Source: Flavobacteriales bacterium
GTDB taxonomy: Bacteria > Bacteroidota > Bacteroidia > Flavobacteriales_D > Sanyastnellaceae
Length of the DNA stretch: 64,000 nt
Direction: 5' to 3'
NCBI GenBank assembly: GCA_022447625.1
Contig: JAKVAX010000003.1
Span: 248,001 to 312,000 of the forward strand
Below, piece by piece: positions 1-7,319 of the stretch. Both the position numbers and the translations under genes were made by a program. How positions within the stretch are numbered: position 1 is the stretch's first letter; each line of letters opens with the position of its first letter. Below the pieces are notes generated by a model. The model had not been told where the DNA came from and did no database searches. It was given only the letters and a program-made list of their open reading frames with translations.

Positions 1-189
1 ACGCTTACAGTCTTCATTTCTGATGACTTGGTGAAAGACAAGGGGATGAACGCAGGCCAGATTATTCGTGAACTCGCTAAAGAGATTCAAGGTGGTGGCG
101 GTGGTCAACCATTCTTCGCAACCGCAGGAGGGAAGAACCCTGATGGAATTGGGGAAGCGTTGAAGAAGGCTGAGAATTTCCTACGGTAG
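1..189 (+). CDS. alaS: Alanyl-tRNA synthetase, C-terminal end (partial)
   Basis: The window opens inside an open frame that ends at TAG 187-189. The 62 visible residues form the end of the DHHA1/C-Ala region of AlaRS, recognised by the run of glycines followed by [12 protein letters not shown] and a final amphipathic helix. AlaRS charges tRNA-Ala in the cytoplasm, and this C-terminal part supports tRNA contact and dimer formation. The catalytic and editing domains lie upstream of the window. A hairpin with a T-run 87 bases downstream probably ends the transcript. The family call is firm from the GGGGGQPxxAxAGG pattern, although only a small part is seen. Confidence 0.9.
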   Translation, partial: TLTVFISDDLVKDKGMNAGQIIRELAKEIQGGGGGQPFFATAGGKNPDGIGEALKKAENFLR

Positions 190-205
190 GGATGCATATG
201 CTTTA

Positions 206-278
206 GAGGAAGAATTAAAATGAGAGGTTAGGGACGCACATGTGCGCCCAATGGAAGAATAAAATAAGAATGAGAGGG
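206..278. repeat. Imperfect direct repeat flanking a 12-bp palindrome
   Basis: Two similar A/G-rich stretches, GGAAGAATTAAAATGAGAGG near 208-227 and a slightly longer version near 254-278, flank the perfect palindrome CGCACATGTGCG at 235-246. They lie in the spacer between alaS and its terminator. No gene is visible in 190-412. The role is unknown; it may be a transcript 3'-end structure or a remnant of local duplication. Confidence 0.4.
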
Positions 279-300
279 TGCTTAGGCACCCTTTTTCTTT
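276..300 (+). terminator. Intrinsic terminator after alaS
   Basis: GGGTGC and GCACCC form a 6-bp stem around the loop TTAG (276-291), followed directly by TTTTTCTTT. This is a short but canonical rho-independent terminator on the plus strand. Confidence 0.75.
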
Positions 301-346
301 TGCTGTATTCCAGCTTTTGCGAGCATCATACCAAAAGTTATGGCAC

Positions 347-375
347 AAAAAAAGCGGCCACAAAGTGGCCGCTTT
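347..375 (-). terminator. Intrinsic terminator of the DUF5684-like gene
   Basis: AAAGCGGCCAC (351-361) pairs perfectly with GTGGCCGCTTT (365-375) around an AAA loop. Read on the minus strand the hairpin is followed by a run of T (complement of 347-353). It lies about 40 nt beyond the stop of the minus-strand gene at 413 and is the strongest terminator in the first kilobases. Confidence 0.85.
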
Positions 376-412
376 ACACCAATACGTAGAGCTAGTTTTA
401 GGACGCTGAGCG

Positions 413-838
413 TCAGGCTGTGGCGTAGCGCGCCTCGCGTTCCTGGATCTCCTCCTTTGAGAGCCCGTAAACGGGTCCATGGAATTCCTCGTTGTACGCC
501 AGACCGAGGTTTAGGAGGTAGAAGATGTTAAATACAATGGCGAATACGTAATCGATCACCTGATTCTTTCCGAAGCTTTGAGCAAGCTCAATAATCAAGC
601 GGAAAGCAAAATAAATGTTGAATACAGGAATCAGGAATAATAGAATGTGGCTCCCAGGACGACCAACGATCTTGAGAGTAACGATAAGATCCCAAATCGG
701 CACGAGTGAGGCAATTCCAGGCTGATTAGCCTTTACGAAGAGCTGCCATTTGGCCAAAGCACCGACTAGGAGCAAGAATCCAGCTAGTACTGCAATTCCG
801 GTATTGTCACTGTTTAGAATTTGATGAATCCACTCCAT
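413..838 (-). CDS. Small multi-pass membrane protein, DUF5684-like
   Basis: This 141-residue protein is mostly hydrophobic. Helices can be seen near residues 15-32 (after a short amphipathic start), 45-60, 65-88 and 93-113, and the tail is charged (KEEIQEREARYA). The phrase KANQPGIASLVPIW resembles the DUF5684 family of small inner-membrane proteins, which in Bacteroidota may occur alone or fused to signal peptidase I. No catalytic residues are seen and the function is unknown. It is a single-gene unit with its own terminator, and an 8-bp dyad lies 40-61 bp upstream of its ATG. The family call rests on pattern memory only. Confidence 0.75.
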   Translation of the reverse strand: MEWIHQILNSDNTGIAVLAGFLLLVGALAKWQLFVKANQPGIASLVPIWDLIVTLKIVGRPGSHILLFLIPVFNIYFAFRLIIELAQSFGKNQVIDYVFAIVFNIFYLLNLGLAYNEEFHGPVYGLSKEEIQEREARYATA

Positions 839-877
839 GATTCGAAATTTTTAATGAAACACTTTCGGTGTGTTCCA

Positions 878-899
878 TATGTAAGACGCTACTTACATA
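878..899. promoter_or_regulatory. Inverted repeat, candidate operator
   Basis: TATGTAAG (878-885) and CTTACATA (892-899) form a perfect 8-bp inverted repeat with a 6-nt spacer, in the intergenic space upstream of the minus-strand DUF5684-like gene. The size and spacing suit a dimeric transcription factor. It lacks a T-run, so it is not a terminator. No -7 box of the TAnnTTTG type was found beside it. Confidence 0.45.
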
Positions 900-975
900 A
901 ACTGGTTGCCTCTTTTTGTAACTTTTTTTGAAAGAGGCTATAGGAGCGGGATTCCGAAGGTTTCCGTTGGTAAGA

Positions 976-2151
976 CTAGCTAATTTGGGCGTATTTCTTC
1001 ACGTCTGCACCGTCAATCTTGTCTGGACACAAAATAATGAGACGCTCAATCACGTTCCGCAGCTCGCGGATGTTTCCTGTCCATTCACCCTTCTGGAGTT
1101 CTTTAATGGCAGAAGCAGTAATCTCTTTAGCTGACATACCGTAATCATTGCAGATGTTCTCGATAAAGAAGTCTGCCAACAGCGGAATGTCGTCTTTGCG
1201 ATCCTTCAATGAAGGAACGTGAATCGGAATCACATTCAAACGGTGGTATAAATCTTCACGGAAGTTCCCTTCAACGATTTCTTTGCGCAGGTCTTTATTA
1301 GTGGCAGCGAATACACGAACATTCACTTTAATGTCTTTGTCGCCTCCAACACGTGTGATTTTGTGTTCTTGTAATGCACGTAGCACTTTGGCTTGCGCCG
1401 AAGCGCTCATATCACCAATCTCATCTAAGAACAGCGTTCCGCCGTCTGCTTGTTCGAACTTTCCTTTACGCTGCTTAATTGCGGAAGTAAAGGCACCTTT
1501 TTCGTGACCGAACAATTCGCTTTCAATCAACTCAGAAGGAATGGCCGCACAGTTAACTTCAATGAAGGGCTTCTTCGCGCGTTCGCTGTTGCTGTGCAAT
1601 GAACGAGCAACCAATTCTTTACCTGATCCATTTCCACCAGTAATCAGCACGCGCGCCTCACTTGGAGCTACCGTTTCGATCATCTTCTTAATCTCTATGA
1701 TAGCTTCAGACTCGCCAATGATGTTACTGCTCAGCTGCTTATTGATCTTGCGCTTGAGGGTCTTCGTTTCCTCCACTAGTGCGCTTGTGTCAGAGGCATT
1801 ACGAAGAGTAACCAAAATGCGATTGAGGTCGAGTGGCTTTTCAATGAAATCCCATGCCCCTTTCCTTAGCGCTTCCACGGCTGTTTCTACGGTACCGTGT
1901 CCTGAAATCATGACAACGGGAGTCTCCACTTCCATTAAACGAATACGTTCAAGAGTTTCGATGCCGTCCATTCCTGGCATTTTGATATCACAGAAGATCA
2001 AGTCGAACTTACCGTCTTGAATCTTTTGAATACCCTCTTTGCCATTCTCGGCTTCTTCAACCTTGTAGTCTTCGTATTCGAGGATCTCACGCAGTGAACT
2101 GCGGATGCTTGCTTCGTCGTCAATAATAAGGATCTGGGCCATGTCGTTCAT
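976..2151 (-). CDS. NtrC-family response regulator without DNA-binding domain
   Basis: The 391-residue protein has a receiver domain (residues 5-120; acidic pocket D11-D12, phospho-acceptor D55 in CDIKMPGMDG, conserved K in FIEKP) joined to a sigma-54-type AAA+ domain (about 143-375). The AAA+ part has Walker A GGNGSGKE with K178, Walker B FLDEI at 241-245, arginine-finger region FREDLYHRL, and WTGNIRELRN. The sigma-54 contact loop reads GAFTSA (219-224) rather than GAFTGA. The protein stops at KKYAQIS, right after the AAA+ lid, so the usual Fis-type helix-turn-helix is absent. It follows ppx by 23 nt and has an AAGG ribosome site. No histidine kinase lies nearby, so its partner is unknown. 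Confidence 0.88.
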   Translation of the reverse strand: MNDMAQILIIDDEASIRSSLREILEYEDYKVEEAENGKEGIQKIQDGKFDLIFCDIKMPGMDGIETLERIRLMEVETPVVMISGHGTVETAVEALRKGAWDFIEKPLDLNRILVTLRNASDTSALVEETKTLKRKINKQLSSNIIGESEAIIEIKKMIETVAPSEARVLITGGNGSGKELVARSLHSNSERAKKPFIEVNCAAIPSELIESELFGHEKGAFTSAIKQRKGKFEQADGGTLFLDEIGDMSASAQAKVLRALQEHKITRVGGDKDIKVNVRVFAATNKDLRKEIVEGNFREDLYHRLNVIPIHVPSLKDRKDDIPLLADFFIENICNDYGMSAKEITASAIKELQKGEWTGNIRELRNVIERLIILCPDKIDGADVKKYAQIS

Positions 2152-2174
2152 TTACCTTACGAAGGTATCAACTT

Positions 2175-3107
2175 TCATTCCAATACAATCTTTCCGTCGA
2201 TGATCTCTTTGACGATTCCTTCTTTCATGGCGTACGCCGAACGATGAATCTTCTTGTAATTCAGATGCTTGACAAGGTAATTGATCAAGTGAGTCGAGAT
2301 CGGCATGAAGTCTACTCGCAAAGGAAGCATTCCAGGAATCTTTAAGCGCTGGTCACGATCAAGCTTAAGCATGTCTGCATGCATCGAACGGAAGGCGTTG
2401 ATCGGAATAACATCTGAAAGGTCACTTGATGACTGTCCGACATGTGAATTGTACATGTCGAGCAGGGTGTCAAATGATCCACTTGAACCTACGATGGTTT
2501 CGCCTGGGAACTGCTTGAGGGCTTCTTGCAGTGGTTCCAACACTCGGTGCAGGTGCTTCTCAAGACGCTTGGAGTCATGGGGTAGGAAAGGGTCATTGGG
2601 TTGAATCTGTTCAAATACACGCGAGACCCCCAGCGGAAAACTTTGTTTCCAAGCAATACCGTCTTGATTGGCGATGATAAATTCCGTGCTCCCTCCACCG
2701 ATGTCCATGACCGTGATGTAGTCTTGGCCGATGTCCATGGTTTGCTTGACGCCTTCAAAAATGAGTTCAGCTTCTCGTTCACCGTCAATGACTTTCACCT
2801 CCATTCCGAACATGGAGCGTGCCTTATTGATGAATTGTATGGCGTTGCTCGCTTCCCGCAAAGCGGAAGTAGCAAAGACAACACTTTTAGAAGTGCCAAG
2901 ATTCATCATCGAGTGGTGGTGCACCATGAGAGCATCAAGTCCGCGAGCCATGCGGTCAGCTCTAATCACCCCTTGGCCAATTCCTCCTTTACCTAGTTTG
3001 ACGGATACCTTGTTAGAGAACACAGGTTTCCAGCTATCATTCTCGATCTCAACGATCAGAATATTGAAGGTGTTGGTTCCACAATCGATGACGGCTACAC
3101 GACTCAT
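2175..3107 (-). CDS. Ppx/GppA-family phosphatase (exopolyphosphatase or pppGpp hydrolase)
   Basis: This 310-residue protein has the actin-like ASKHA fold signatures of Ppx/GppA: phosphate-1 loop VIDCGTNTFNILI near residue 6 and phosphate-2 loop VMDIGGGSTEF near residue 140. It corresponds to the short two-domain catalytic form, without the C-terminal HD extension of E. coli Ppx. The family removes terminal phosphates from polyphosphate or from pppGpp; the sequence alone does not separate these activities. The ATG overlaps the stop of the upstream ABC permease by 4 nt, so translation is probably coupled. The response-regulator gene follows closely. Confidence 0.88.
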   Translation of the reverse strand: MSRVAVIDCGTNTFNILIVEIENDSWKPVFSNKVSVKLGKGGIGQGVIRADRMARGLDALMVHHHSMMNLGTSKSVVFATSALREASNAIQFINKARSMFGMEVKVIDGEREAELIFEGVKQTMDIGQDYITVMDIGGGSTEFIIANQDGIAWKQSFPLGVSRVFEQIQPNDPFLPHDSKRLEKHLHRVLEPLQEALKQFPGETIVGSSGSFDTLLDMYNSHVGQSSSDLSDVIPINAFRSMHADMLKLDRDQRLKIPGMLPLRVDFMPISTHLINYLVKHLNYKKIHRSAYAMKEGIVKEIIDGKIVLE

Positions 3108-4447
3108 GTTTTATAAAATAGCCATTTCCACAATTCGCGGTAGGTCGGACGCTTACCGTACATCAAGATACCTGTGCGGTAGATCTTGGCTGCAAGCCAG
3201 ACCATGAAGAAGCAAGTCGTGATCAGCAAAACAACGCTGAGTAAGAGTTCCCAAATGGGTACATTGCCAACCGATATACGCACCATCATGACTGTGGGAG
3301 AAGTAAACGGAACAATTGAAAATATTTGAGCCGCTGTTCCTTCGGGATTGTCCACACTCATGATGGCCACTATGTAGGCGAAGAAGAGGGGTAACATGAT
3401 AGGCATCATCAATTGCTGAGAGTCAGTATCGCTATCCACTACTGAACCAATTGCTGCAAATAATGATGAATAAAGAATATAGCCACCGACAAAGTATAAC
3501 ACGAACATCGAGAGTAACTGCAGCCAATTGATATCTAGAAGGATCTTGGTCAATTTATTCTGTGCTAGAAAGCTTTCAAAGTCTAAATTTGCAGTACCGC
3601 CTTGTTGTTCAGCGATTTCCGCCATGGCTTCAGCACTGCTGAAAGCGCCGTTTTCGAAAAGTAAACCAGCGATGCTGAAGATAATAATCGAGAAAACGAC
3701 CCAGATTAACACTTGAGTAATCGCGACCAGACCAACTCCTATAATCTTCCCAATCATCAACTGAAATGGTTTGACTGAAGAGATTATGACCTCGACAATT
3801 CGGTTGGTTTTTTCCTCAATTACGCCACGCATCACATAGGCGCCAAAAAGGAACAGAAAGAAGAATGTGATCACGGCGAAGATCAATCCGACAGCAGCTT
3901 TTCCTTCGGCATTTTCTTCTCCTTTTTCGATGTCATATTTTGATAATTGAATATTCACCTTCAATGTTCGATAGGTATCAAAGTCGAGGTTGGACTTTGA
4001 TACCTTGGCTCTTTCTAATGCAGATTCTAGATCGCCTTCAATAACGTTTGATGCGCTCGAACTAGGTACTTTCTTATAGTATAGCTCTGCCTTTTTATGA
4101 TCATACACACCTTCTAGTACAGTAGCCATCAATGTGTAGTCACTGTTTATAAAAGTAGAATCGCTTAGTGCTTTATCACTGAAACGGTAAACGTAACCAT
4201 CACGTTCTGGAAAACAATCAGGACATGTCGGGAGATATTGTCCGATCCGCTCATCATATCGTGTGATAATACCTTGGTCATCAACGATTAGTATTTTGTG
4301 CTCTACCGAATCTACAGACACCGCAAACACTGCCGCGGCCACTAATCCAGCGAATAAAAGAGGCCCTAGAATTGTCATGAAGATGAACGCCCTCTTACGA
4401 ACGCGACTGAGGTACTCGCGTTTAATAATCAGTCCTACTTTACTCAT
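3104..4447 (-). CDS. ABC-2 type transporter permease (NatB-like)
   Basis: The 447-residue protein has one N-terminal membrane helix (about 20-42), a large extracytoplasmic domain of about 130 residues, then about five C-terminal helices. The cytoplasmic motif RGVIEEKTNRIVEVIISSVKP is typical of NatB/YhaP-type ABC-2 permeases. It should form the membrane half of an exporter with the ATPase encoded just upstream; the two genes overlap by 4 nt. Family members export sodium, drugs or peptides, and the substrate here cannot be told. The start MSKVGLIIKREYLSRV is well placed. Confidence 0.88.
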   Translation of the reverse strand: MSKVGLIIKREYLSRVRKRAFIFMTILGPLLFAGLVAAAVFAVSVDSVEHKILIVDDQGIITRYDERIGQYLPTCPDCFPERDGYVYRFSDKALSDSTFINSDYTLMATVLEGVYDHKKAELYYKKVPSSSASNVIEGDLESALERAKVSKSNLDFDTYRTLKVNIQLSKYDIEKGEENAEGKAAVGLIFAVITFFFLFLFGAYVMRGVIEEKTNRIVEVIISSVKPFQLMIGKIIGVGLVAITQVLIWVVFSIIIFSIAGLLFENGAFSSAEAMAEIAEQQGGTANLDFESFLAQNKLTKILLDINWLQLLSMFVLYFVGGYILYSSLFAAIGSVVDSDTDSQQLMMPIMLPLFFAYIVAIMSVDNPEGTAAQIFSIVPFTSPTVMMVRISVGNVPIWELLLSVVLLITTCFFMVWLAAKIYRTGILMYGKRPTYRELWKWLFYKT

Positions 4448-5376
4448 GACGTGTGTTTTGATTGTTCAACTGCTTGAATGAAGATGTCATTCATGCTGGC
4501 AATATGTGGTCTAGCCTCCAGAATCTGAACGTTTGGGGTAAGGGTATTCAAGAGGTCATTCAAAGTGCGTTCATCTCTCAATTTGATGATTGCTTCGTTG
4601 TCTCCTTCGTCCTCATCACGAGAATTGCTGATGAGCTCAAAATTGGTCCAAAGACTGTTAGCGAGGGATACTGCTGATCCTTCGTATCGAATCAGGAATT
4701 CGTTTTCATTGAATCGACGGCGAACTTCATCTACTGAACCGTCAAGAACCACGCGAGACTTATTGATCAAAGCGATGCTGTCACAGATTTCCTCTACACT
4801 GCCCATGTTGTGTGTAGAGAGAACAATGGTGCTTCCCTGGTCACGAAGTCGTAAGATCTCCTTTCGTACGATCGCCGTGTTGATCGGGTCGAAACCTGAG
4901 AAAGGTTCATCGAGGATAAGGAGTCTTGGTTCGTGAAGCACTGTCGTAACGAATTGGATCTTTTGGGCCATACCCTTACTCAATTCCTCTACCTTTTTGT
5001 TCCACCAGTCTCCAATCTCCAAGCGCTCAAACCATTCGTTGAGTTTCACCTTGGCATCGAACTTCGACATGCCTTTGAGTTGAGCTAGGTAGAGCGCTTG
5101 CTCACCCACCTTCATTTTTTTGTACAAACCACGTTCCTCCGGGAGGTATCCGATTTGGTTCACATGTTCTGGATTCAATGCGTCTCCAAAGAATTTGATC
5201 TCTCCGTTATCTGGTCCGGTGATTCGATTGATAATGCGAATCAAGCTGGTCTTCCCAGCTCCGTTAGGACCCAACAGACCGAAGATGCTCTTCTCTGGGA
5301 CGGTGATATTGACATCGTGCAATGCGACATGGTTCGCATAACGCTTGTCAATAGAAATGGCTTCTAGTGCATTCAT
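4444..5376 (-). CDS. ABC transporter ATP-binding protein (NatA-like)
   Basis: All nucleotide-binding motifs of an ABC ATPase are present: Walker A GPNGAGKTS, signature LSKGMAQK, Walker B LLILDEP, D-loop FSGFD and switch STHN. The C-terminal extension after residue 220 (DUF4162-like) is typical of NatA/YhaQ-type exporters. I take ATG at 5376 (MNALEAISIDKRY, 310 residues) rather than the in-frame TTG at 5397, because a TAGATTTG promoter box overlaps that TTG. The gene heads a four-gene unit: ATPase, permease, Ppx-like phosphatase, regulator. Confidence 0.88.
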   Translation of the reverse strand: MNALEAISIDKRYANHVALHDVNITVPEKSIFGLLGPNGAGKTSLIRIINRITGPDNGEIKFFGDALNPEHVNQIGYLPEERGLYKKMKVGEQALYLAQLKGMSKFDAKVKLNEWFERLEIGDWWNKKVEELSKGMAQKIQFVTTVLHEPRLLILDEPFSGFDPINTAIVRKEILRLRDQGSTIVLSTHNMGSVEEICDSIALINKSRVVLDGSVDEVRRRFNENEFLIRYEGSAVSLANSLWTNFELISNSRDEDEGDNEAIIKLRDERTLNDLLNTLTPNVQILEARPHIASMNDIFIQAVEQSKHTS

Positions 5377-5394
5377 GGGCTTTGGTGCTTGCAG

Positions 5395-5402
5395 CAAATC
5401 TA
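5395..5402 (-). promoter_or_regulatory. -7 promoter element of the ABC exporter operon
   Basis: The minus strand reads TAGATTTG, a full match to the Bacteroidota TAnnTTTG box, 18 nt before the chosen ATG at 5376. No clear TTG -33 element is seen at the expected distance. Confidence 0.5.
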
Positions 5403-5409
5403 TTCAAAC

Positions 5410-5446
5410 AAAAAAATGGTGCGTTACTAATCACAGCAACGCACCA
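5410..5446 (-). terminator. Intrinsic terminator after dnaJ
   Basis: On the minus strand TGGTGCGTT (complement of 5438-5446) and AACGCACCA (complement of 5417-5425) form a perfect 9-bp stem with a 12-nt loop, followed by T7 (5410-5416). It ends the grpE-dnaJ transcript just before the promoter of the ABC operon. Confidence 0.85.
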
Positions 5447-5470
5447 AAATCGTGTTCAGTGGTCATAATA

Positions 5471-6586
5471 TTAGGAGAACATCTCCTTCACTTTCTGGAA
5501 GAAGCCTTTATCCTTATTCGAAGGATTCGGCTTGAAGTTCTCCGAATCTCTGAGCTTCTCTAGTAATTCTTTCTCCTCACTAGAGAGTTTTTGTGGTGTC
5601 CACACATTGATATTCACCAACAAATCTCCGTTTCCGTAGCTGTCAACGCTAGGTAGTCCCTTACCACGTAGGCGGACAATCTTACCACTTTGCGTTCCAG
5701 GGTCAACCTTGATCTTTGCGCGGCCGTTCACCAATGGCACTTCGGTCGAAGCTCCGATGGCGGCATCTACAAAGTTCAGGTAGAGATCGTAGTGAAGGTT
5801 ATTTCCATTACGCTTCAATACATCGTGCTCAATCTCTTCGATTACAACGAGTAGATCTCCGCTGATTCCTCCAAATGGTCCGGCGTTACCTTCTCCACGA
5901 ACGTTGAGCTGCATGCCTTCTTCTACACCCGCAGGAATATCGATAGTCACGATTTTCTCTTCGCGCTTTAATCCGAATTCATCAGCATCTTTTGGTTTCG
6001 AAGTCACTGTCTTCCCTGCACCATGACAAGTCGGGCAAGTAGAAGTAGTAGCCATCTGACCGAGGAAGGTATTCGTCACACGACGAACTTGACCGGTTCC
6101 TTTACACGTAGGACACGTATCGTATTGAACGCCTTCGGCAGGAACTTGCTTGAAGACCTTGATCTTCTTTTGCACACCTTCAGCCACCTCTTCCAAGGTT
6201 AGTTTTACCTTGATACGCAGGTTCGATCCTTTCGTACGACGTCCAGCGCGCTGGCCACCGCCACCAAAGCCACCTCCACCAAAGGCACCACCAAAGATGT
6301 CTCCGAACTGACTGAAGATGTCGTCCATATTCATGCCGCCACCGCCGCCGCCGAAGCCACCGCGCATGCCGTCATGTCCGAACTGATCGTACTGTTGCTT
6401 TTTCTGAGCATTGCTCAAGACTTCGTAGGCTTCAGCTGCCTCCTTGAACTTCTCCTCAGCTTCCTTGTCGTCAGGGTTCTTATCCGGGTGGTACTTTAGG
6501 GCAAGCTTGCGGTAGGCCTTCTTGATCTCAGAATCAGTGGCTCCCTTGCTTACACCAAGTACTTCGTAATAATCTCTCTTTGCCAT
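5471..6586 (-). CDS. dnaJ: Chaperone DnaJ (Hsp40)
   Basis: The 371-residue co-chaperone stimulates DnaK ATPase activity. The J-domain is at 1-70 with HPD at 33-35, then a Gly/Phe-rich linker (73-115), a zinc region, two C-terminal beta domains and a short dimerisation tail. The zinc region has only two CxxCxGxG motifs (C158/C161 and C184/C187), against four in E. coli DnaJ, so at most one zinc site can form. This reduced form is, from memory, usual in Flavobacteriia. The gene lies 9 nt behind grpE in one transcript and ends at a strong hairpin. dnaK is not in the window. Confidence 0.96.
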   Translation of the reverse strand: MAKRDYYEVLGVSKGATDSEIKKAYRKLALKYHPDKNPDDKEAEEKFKEAAEAYEVLSNAQKKQQYDQFGHDGMRGGFGGGGGGMNMDDIFSQFGDIFGGAFGGGGFGGGGQRAGRRTKGSNLRIKVKLTLEEVAEGVQKKIKVFKQVPAEGVQYDTCPTCKGTGQVRRVTNTFLGQMATTSTCPTCHGAGKTVTSKPKDADEFGLKREEKIVTIDIPAGVEEGMQLNVRGEGNAGPFGGISGDLLVVIEEIEHDVLKRNGNNLHYDLYLNFVDAAIGASTEVPLVNGRAKIKVDPGTQSGKIVRLRGKGLPSVDSYGNGDLLVNINVWTPQKLSSEEKELLEKLRDSENFKPNPSNKDKGFFQKVKEMFS

Positions 6587-6595
6587 GTCTAGCTA

Positions 6596-7150
6596 TTACT
6601 GGCCAACAACAACTTTAGCGTAGCGAAGTACGGCGTCGTTGATGAAGTATCCTTTTTCCACTACGTCAACAACCTTGCCTTTCATGTCTTCCGATGGAGC
6701 AGGGATGTTGGTAATCGCTTCGTGGTATTCTGTGTCGAACGGTTGTCCAATGCTGTCCATTGGCTTGAGTCCTTTCACTTCAAGTGAATGCTTGAGTTTG
6801 TGGTGAATCAAGTTGAAACCTTCTTTCACCGTATTGATGTCTTCAGAAGCTTCGTTCGCTTTAGCTGCGCGATCGAAATCGTCAAGTACAGGAAGCATTT
6901 CCTTGATCACATCTCCGCTGGCAGTTTTGAGCATCTCAATACGCTCCTTCGCCGTACGCTTGCGGAAGTTGTCAAACTCTGCGAACAAACGAGTGTACTT
7001 GTCTTTCAACTCTGCAACCATCGCCTCCAGCTGTTCTTCACGACTCAATTCAGGAGTCTCTTTTGTTGCTTTTTCTTCGTTTGTTTCAGCTGCTTGTGTT
7101 TCAACCTCTTCAGCAGCTTGCGCCTTTTCGTTCTGATCTTTCGTGTTCAT
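6596..7150 (-). CDS. grpE: Nucleotide exchange factor GrpE
   Basis: GrpE releases ADP from DnaK. The protein (184 residues from the chosen start) has an acidic N-terminal tail, a long coiled-coil helix (EQLEAMVAELKDKYTRLFAE), and the conserved dimer/beta region with FDNFRKRT, LPVLDDFDRA and the closing GYFINDAVLRYAKVVV. I chose ATG 7150 (MNTKDQNEK) because an AAGGA sequence precedes it. The longer in-frame start at 7213 would add 21 unusual Trp/Tyr/Phe-rich residues and would run across the promoter. It forms an operon with dnaJ. Confidence 0.95.
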   Translation of the reverse strand: MNTKDQNEKAQAAEEVETQAAETNEEKATKETPELSREEQLEAMVAELKDKYTRLFAEFDNFRKRTAKERIEMLKTASGDVIKEMLPVLDDFDRAAKANEASEDINTVKEGFNLIHHKLKHSLEVKGLKPMDSIGQPFDTEYHEAITNIPAPSEDMKGKVVDVVEKGYFINDAVLRYAKVVVGQ

Positions 7151-7181
7151 TCCTTGATTTTTCAAGTCAGTTTGGAAGGGG

Positions 7182-7214
7182 CAAAAATACTGCCACCAAG
7201 GGGAATACGTCAAA
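7182..7214 (-). promoter_or_regulatory. Promoter of grpE-dnaJ
   Basis: On the minus strand TTTG (complement of 7211-7214) is followed after 21 nt by TATTTTTG (complement of 7182-7189). This matches the Bacteroidota TTG / TAnnTTTG arrangement. It predicts a leader of roughly 25-30 nt before the ATG at 7150. The -33 element overlaps one copy of a 12-bp direct repeat. Confidence 0.65.
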
Positions 7215-7252
7215 CTGACAGGAAAAAAGTTGTAAATCTCTCAAACTGACAG
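7210..7252. repeat. 12-bp direct repeat pair at the grpE promoter, candidate operator
   Basis: TCAAACTGACAG occurs perfectly at 7210-7221 and 7241-7252, 31 bp apart (about three helical turns). The promoter-proximal copy is also a short dyad (GTCA-AAC-TGAC, 7209-7219) and covers the -33 element. Placement suggests binding of a regulator of heat-shock transcription. That function is inference. Confidence 0.55.
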
Positions 7253-7270
7253 AAGACGTGCCAATGGGGC

Positions 7271-7299
7271 ATAAAAAAAGGCCTCTATTTGGAGGCCTT
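7271..7299 (-). terminator. Intrinsic terminator of the TlpA-like gene
   Basis: AAGGCCTC (7278-7285) pairs with GAGGCCTT (7292-7299) around a 6-nt loop. On the minus strand it is followed by a T-run (complement of 7273-7279). It lies 20 nt after the stop codon at 7320. Confidence 0.85.
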
Positions 7300-7319
7300 A
7301 ATATCATTGTGTCAGTAGC

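Noticed and set aside
7151-7213. Longer GrpE N-terminus from ATG 7213
   Set aside because: The added residues (SPWWQYFCPF-like) are unlike any GrpE tail and would place the start within the promoter and operator region.
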